A stretch of DNA of 38,964 bases, from positions 1-38,964 of the forward strand of contig CAZGUY010000005.1 in NCBI GenBank assembly GCA_964528795.1, written 5' to 3'. The DNA is from DATFJC01 sp964528795 (GTDB lineage Bacteria > Patescibacteriota > Patescibacteriia > UBA2591 > UBA6264). The notes beneath the pieces are model-generated. The model was not told where the DNA came from. It did no database searches and saw nothing but the letters and a program-made list of their open reading frames with translations. Shown piece by piece: positions 35,932 to 38,964 of the stretch. Position 1 is the stretch's first letter; each line of letters opens with the position of its first letter. Position numbers and translations under genes: made by a program.

Positions 35932-38142
35932 ATGGGGAGAAAAAAGAAAAAAAATAAAAAGTCTTTTGAAAAATTACCTCACTCTAAAAGGAAGATTATA
36001 GCTATTACTTTGATGACAATTGGCATAGTTTTGCTTTTAGGCTTAATTGGAATTGCTGGCAAAGGAGGAGACTTTTTAGCTCAAGGTTTAAGGTTTGCTT
36101 TTGGATGGGCAAGTTGGTTTTTCCCTTTTATTTTGTTTATGATTTCTTTTTTTAGTTTAAGATTTCATATTATAAAAGAGAGAAAAGCAGAGCCTTCTTT
36201 AAAAGATCAGCCTGGATTTGGAGCTAGGGTGGCTTCTTTGTTTTTTATGCTTTTAATGCTAGCTACTGCTTTTCATATTTCTTTTTTAAATGAAGCAGGA
36301 GCTTTGCAAGAATCAATTGGGGGAGGATATGTTGGTTATGGAATAAGTTATGTTTTAGTAAATACTTTTGGTAATATTGCTACTTGGGTGATTTGTATTG
36401 GTGCTTTACTTGCTCTTTTAATTATAGTTTTTACAGGAGCTGTTTCTAAGGATACTAAAGAAAAACTTGCTGGTATTTTTAAATTTGGTAAGAAAAAGTT
36501 AGAACAAAGGAAAATTAAAAAAGCTAAAAAGAAAAAAAGAAAAAAAAGTCAAAAAGATGCTTCTGGATCTAAAAAAGATACTACAAAACAAGCAAAAAAT
36601 AAAGATAAATCCAAAAAAGACAAATCAGATTCATCAATCACGATTTCTAACCCTAAACCAGGTAGTCGTTCCACAATTCCTTTAGAACTTTTAGAATCAA
36701 AAGAAGAAAGACCTAATGCTGGTGATATAGAAGGGAATAAACTTATTATTAAAAATACTTTAGAAAATTTTTCTATTCCCGTTGAAATGGGAGAAGTAAA
36801 ATCAGGTCCAACTGTTACTCAGTATACTCTTCGGCCGGATGAAGGAATCAAACTTTCAAAAATTACTACTTTACAAGATGATTTGGCTATGGCTTTAGCT
36901 GCTCATCCTATTAGAATTGAAGCCCCAATACCAGGTAAGTCCTTGGTAGGAGTTGAGGTTCCTAATCAAAAAATTGCCACTATTCGTTTAAGAGAGCTTT
37001 TATCAAGTAAAGCTTTTCAAAGTAGTGATTCTAAACTAGATATAGCTTTAGGAAAAGATGTTACTGGTAAAGAATGGATGGCTAATTTAGGGAAAATGCC
37101 TCATTTATTAGTGGCTGGTGCTACTGGTTCTGGTAAAACAGTCTTTTTAAATTCTGTTATAATAAGTTTACTTTATCAAAATACCCCAAAAGATTTAAGA
37201 TTAATTTTAGTTGATCCTAAAAGGGTTGATCTTACTTTATATGACGGTATACCACATCTTTTAACTCATGTTATAACAGATACTCAAAAAACAGTTAATT
37301 CCCTAAAATGGGCTATTTCTGAAATGGAAGAAAGGTTTGATATAATGAACAAAGCTAAAAAAAGAAATATTCGCTCTTATAATAGATCAGTTGATGATGA
37401 TAAAAAACTTCCTTACATTGTAATTATAATTGATGAATTGGCTGATTTGATGAGTACCTCTCCTCAAGAGGTTGAAAGTTCAATTGTTCGTTTAGCACAA
37501 ATGGCAAGAGCCACTGGTATTCATTTAATTATGGCTACTCAGCGCCCCTCAGTTGATGTTATTACTGGTTTAATCAAAGCTAATATTACAGCTCGAGTTT
37601 CATTTTCAGTTGCTTCAGCTACTGATTCAAGAACAATTTTGGACTTTAGTGGGGCTGAAAAATTATTAGGAAAAGGAGATATGCTTTATGTTTCAGCTAA
37701 CCTTTCCAAGCCCAAAAGAATTCAGGGTGCTTTTGTTTCTGACAAAGAAATTAAAAAGATAGTAGAACATTTAAAAGGAGAATTACCACCAGATTATAAT
37801 GAAGAAATAACTGAAATACCAGAAGAAGAAAAAGAAGATGATAGTATAGGTGATTTAAAGCATGATGAAAAGCTACCCCAAGCAAGAAAGCTTGTTATTC
37901 AGGCAGGCAAAGCCAGTGCATCATACCTTCAAAGGCGTCTCAGGGTCGGTTATGCACGAGCAGCTCGTTTAATTGACCTTTTAGAAGAGGAAGGAACTAT
38001 TGGGCCTAAAAAAGGAAATAAAGCAAGAGAGGTTTTAGTATCAAAACAGGAGGCAGAAGAAAAAGAAAAAAATGATGATAATGAGGGAGAAGGGCAAGAA
38101 AAAGAAAAAGATAATGATAATCAAGACAACAAGGAGGGATAA
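35932..38142 (+). CDS. ftsK: DNA translocase FtsK/SpoIIIE
   Basis: Membrane-anchored motor that clears chromosome DNA from the division septum. The 736 residues hold four N-terminal membrane helices (about 23-180), a lysine-rich linker (about 185-235), then the alpha/beta motor with Walker A GATGSGKT (396-403), Walker B DELADL (501-506) and ATQRPSVDVITG. A C-terminal gamma winged helix follows (about 645-700, KASASYLQRRLRVGYARAARLIDLLE) that reads polar DNA sequences in other bacteria. An acidic tail ends the protein. All domains are present although the cell is presumably reduced. The next gene follows after 12 nt. Confidence 0.96.
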   Translation: MGRKKKKNKKSFEKLPHSKRKIIAITLMTIGIVLLLGLIGIAGKGGDFLAQGLRFAFGWASWFFPFILFMISFFSLRFHIIKERKAEPSLKDQPGFGARVASLFFMLLMLATAFHISFLNEAGALQESIGGGYVGYGISYVLVNTFGNIATWVICIGALLALLIIVFTGAVSKDTKEKLAGIFKFGKKKLEQRKIKKAKKKKRKKSQKDASGSKKDTTKQAKNKDKSKKDKSDSSITISNPKPGSRSTIPLELLESKEERPNAGDIEGNKLIIKNTLENFSIPVEMGEVKSGPTVTQYTLRPDEGIKLSKITTLQDDLAMALAAHPIRIEAPIPGKSLVGVEVPNQKIATIRLRELLSSKAFQSSDSKLDIALGKDVTGKEWMANLGKMPHLLVAGATGSGKTVFLNSVIISLLYQNTPKDLRLILVDPKRVDLTLYDGIPHLLTHVITDTQKTVNSLKWAISEMEERFDIMNKAKKRNIRSYNRSVDDDKKLPYIVIIIDELADLMSTSPQEVESSIVRLAQMARATGIHLIMATQRPSVDVITGLIKANITARVSFSVASATDSRTILDFSGAEKLLGKGDMLYVSANLSKPKRIQGAFVSDKEIKKIVEHLKGELPPDYNEEITEIPEEEKEDDSIGDLKHDEKLPQARKLVIQAGKASASYLQRRLRVGYARAARLIDLLEEEGTIGPKKGNKAREVLVSKQEAEEKEKNDDNEGEGQEKEKDNDNQDNKEG

Positions 38143-38154
38143 GAAAGATAATTT

Positions 38155-38808
38155 ATGTCATTTTCAAGAAAGAAAATAAAAACAAATACATTAGGAGATA
38201 TTTTTAAAGAAAAAAGACAAGAAAAAGATTTAGATTTAAAACAGGTTGAAAAAGAAACTGGTGTTATAAAAAAGTTTTTGCAATATATTGAAGAAGGAGA
38301 CTTTCATAAAATAGCAGGTTATGTTTATGCTAAAGGGGCTGTTTTGAAATATGCTGATTTTTTAGATTTGGATAAAGATAAAGTACTTGAAAAATTTAAT
38401 GAGATTATGAAGCCAGAGAAAAATTCAAATATTTGTCCCCCAAGTAGCAAAGAAAAAGAAAAACCTCTTTTTACTTTTAAAACAGGAGTCTTTTTAATGG
38501 CGATCGCTTTAGTTTTAGTTTATCTTGGCTTTAATATAGTACAAGTTTTAGCAATGCCAGAAATTAATGTAGTTTCTCCTAAAAAAGATCTTGTAACCCA
38601 TAATTCCTCTCTTTTAATTAAAGGTGAAACTGAAAAAGGGGCTGATGTTTTTATAAACAATCAACCAATTCAAGCAAATAAAGGCTCTTTTAAGAAAACG
38701 ATTGAACTTTTACCAGGTGTAAATACAATAAATATTTCAGCTAAAAAGGTTCATTCTAATAAAGCAGAAGTAGTTAGAAAGGTCTTGTATGAAGAAGAGA
38801 ATAAATAA
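38155..38808 (+). CDS. RodZ-like helix-turn-helix membrane protein
   Basis: A 217-residue protein with an N-terminal HTH_25 domain (about 12-75, GDIFKEKRQEKDLDLKQVEKETGV...KYADFL), one membrane helix (about 102-123), and an extracytoplasmic Ig-like/beta-sandwich domain (about 127-212, PEINVVSPKKDLVTHNSSLLIKGETEKGA). This is the layout of RodZ, which links MreB to the envelope in rods, and its place after ftsK matches many genomes. No mreB is in the window, so a different cytoskeletal or regulatory partner is possible. GGAGG about 19 nt upstream, in the ftsK end, is too far to be a strong ribosome-binding site. Confidence 0.85.
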   Translation: MSFSRKKIKTNTLGDIFKEKRQEKDLDLKQVEKETGVIKKFLQYIEEGDFHKIAGYVYAKGAVLKYADFLDLDKDKVLEKFNEIMKPEKNSNICPPSSKEKEKPLFTFKTGVFLMAIALVLVYLGFNIVQVLAMPEINVVSPKKDLVTHNSSLLIKGETEKGADVFINNQPIQANKGSFKKTIELLPGVNTINISAKKVHSNKAEVVRKVLYEEENK

Positions 38809-38878
38809 AATAAAAAATACTAATTTAATATATATAAAAAGGTTAAAATTAATCAATCTTTGATAAAAAACAAAAAAA

Positions 38879-38964
38879 ATGGCAAAAAAGAAAAAAAATA
38901 AAAAGTCCAAAAAGAAATCTAAGAAAAAAGATAAAGATAAAAAAAAGAATAAAAAGAAAGGAAA
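38879..38964 (+). CDS. Partial ORF with lysine-rich N-terminus
   Basis: An ATG at 38879 opens a frame that runs off the window end. The 28 visible codons are nearly all Lys with Asn, Ser and Asp (MAKKKKNKKSKKKSKKKDKD and on). This matches the lysine-rich N-terminal extensions of uS10, uL23 and uS5 here, so it is probably the start of a real conserved protein whose core lies outside the window. Its identity cannot be read. Confidence 0.5.
   Translation, partial: MAKKKKNKKSKKKSKKKDKDKKKNKKKG

Overview
This window is an AT-rich chromosomal segment from a member of the Candidate Phyla Radiation (Patescibacteria, most like a Parcubacteria-type lineage). The assignment rests on several things read from the sequence: a compact gene order, an S10/spc ribosomal cluster with no uL30 gene between uS5 and uL15, lysine-rich tails and inserts on many unrelated proteins, near-absence of Shine-Dalgarno sites at core genes, a short AlaRS, and CPR-style envelope genes (WecA-like transferase, flippase-like protein, stand-alone TraG/VirB4-like ATPase). 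TGA serves as a stop (rplN, alaS), so the standard bacterial code fits. Lineage is inferred, not proven.

Layout. 1-2880: a ComEC DNA-uptake channel encoded as two overlapping genes, then ndk and a strong terminator. 2880-3490: a hairpin repeat, a 62-residue membrane protein and tandem promoters for tuf. 3494-17080: tuf, then rpsJ to map (S10, spc, secY, adk, map), apparently one long transcription unit that starts at a consensus promoter overlapping the tuf stop codon and ends at a terminator after map. 17105-21394: ruvX, a WecA-family transferase, a TraG/VirB4-like ATPase with a zinc ribbon, and a flippase-like membrane protein. 21400-22140: a small duplicated-repeat protein between two GC-rich hairpin repeats. 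22179-25183: alaS (without C-Ala domain), scpA, scpB. 25184-25541: no gene, but a densely structured RNA locus. 25542-34057: a MurE-like ligase, then rpoB and rpoC. 34058-35931: an accessory patch with two divergent orphan genes, each with its own promoter and Shine-Dalgarno site, and several GC-rich hairpin repeats. 35932-38964: ftsK, a RodZ-like protein and the start of a lysine-rich ORF cut by the window edge.

How it works together. Most genes are housekeeping: translation (ribosomal proteins, EF-Tu, AlaRS), protein export (SecY), N-terminal processing (Map), transcription (RpoBC), chromosome handling (ScpAB, FtsK, RuvX), nucleotide balance (Adk, Ndk), envelope building (WecA, flippase, MurE-like) and DNA uptake (ComEC).

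The most unusual material is non-coding. (1) At 25250-25490, a tRNA-like fold with a G3:U70-type acceptor helix lies upstream of a second consensus promoter. The predicted transcript of that promoter begins with 19 nt complementary to the first RNA. (2) A family of GC-rich intergenic hairpins is built from a 15-nt module (6-bp stem, 3-nt loop) with compensatory stem changes, and from a larger nested hairpin carrying GGAGGTGA. I found these only in gaps between genes, mostly beside orphan genes.
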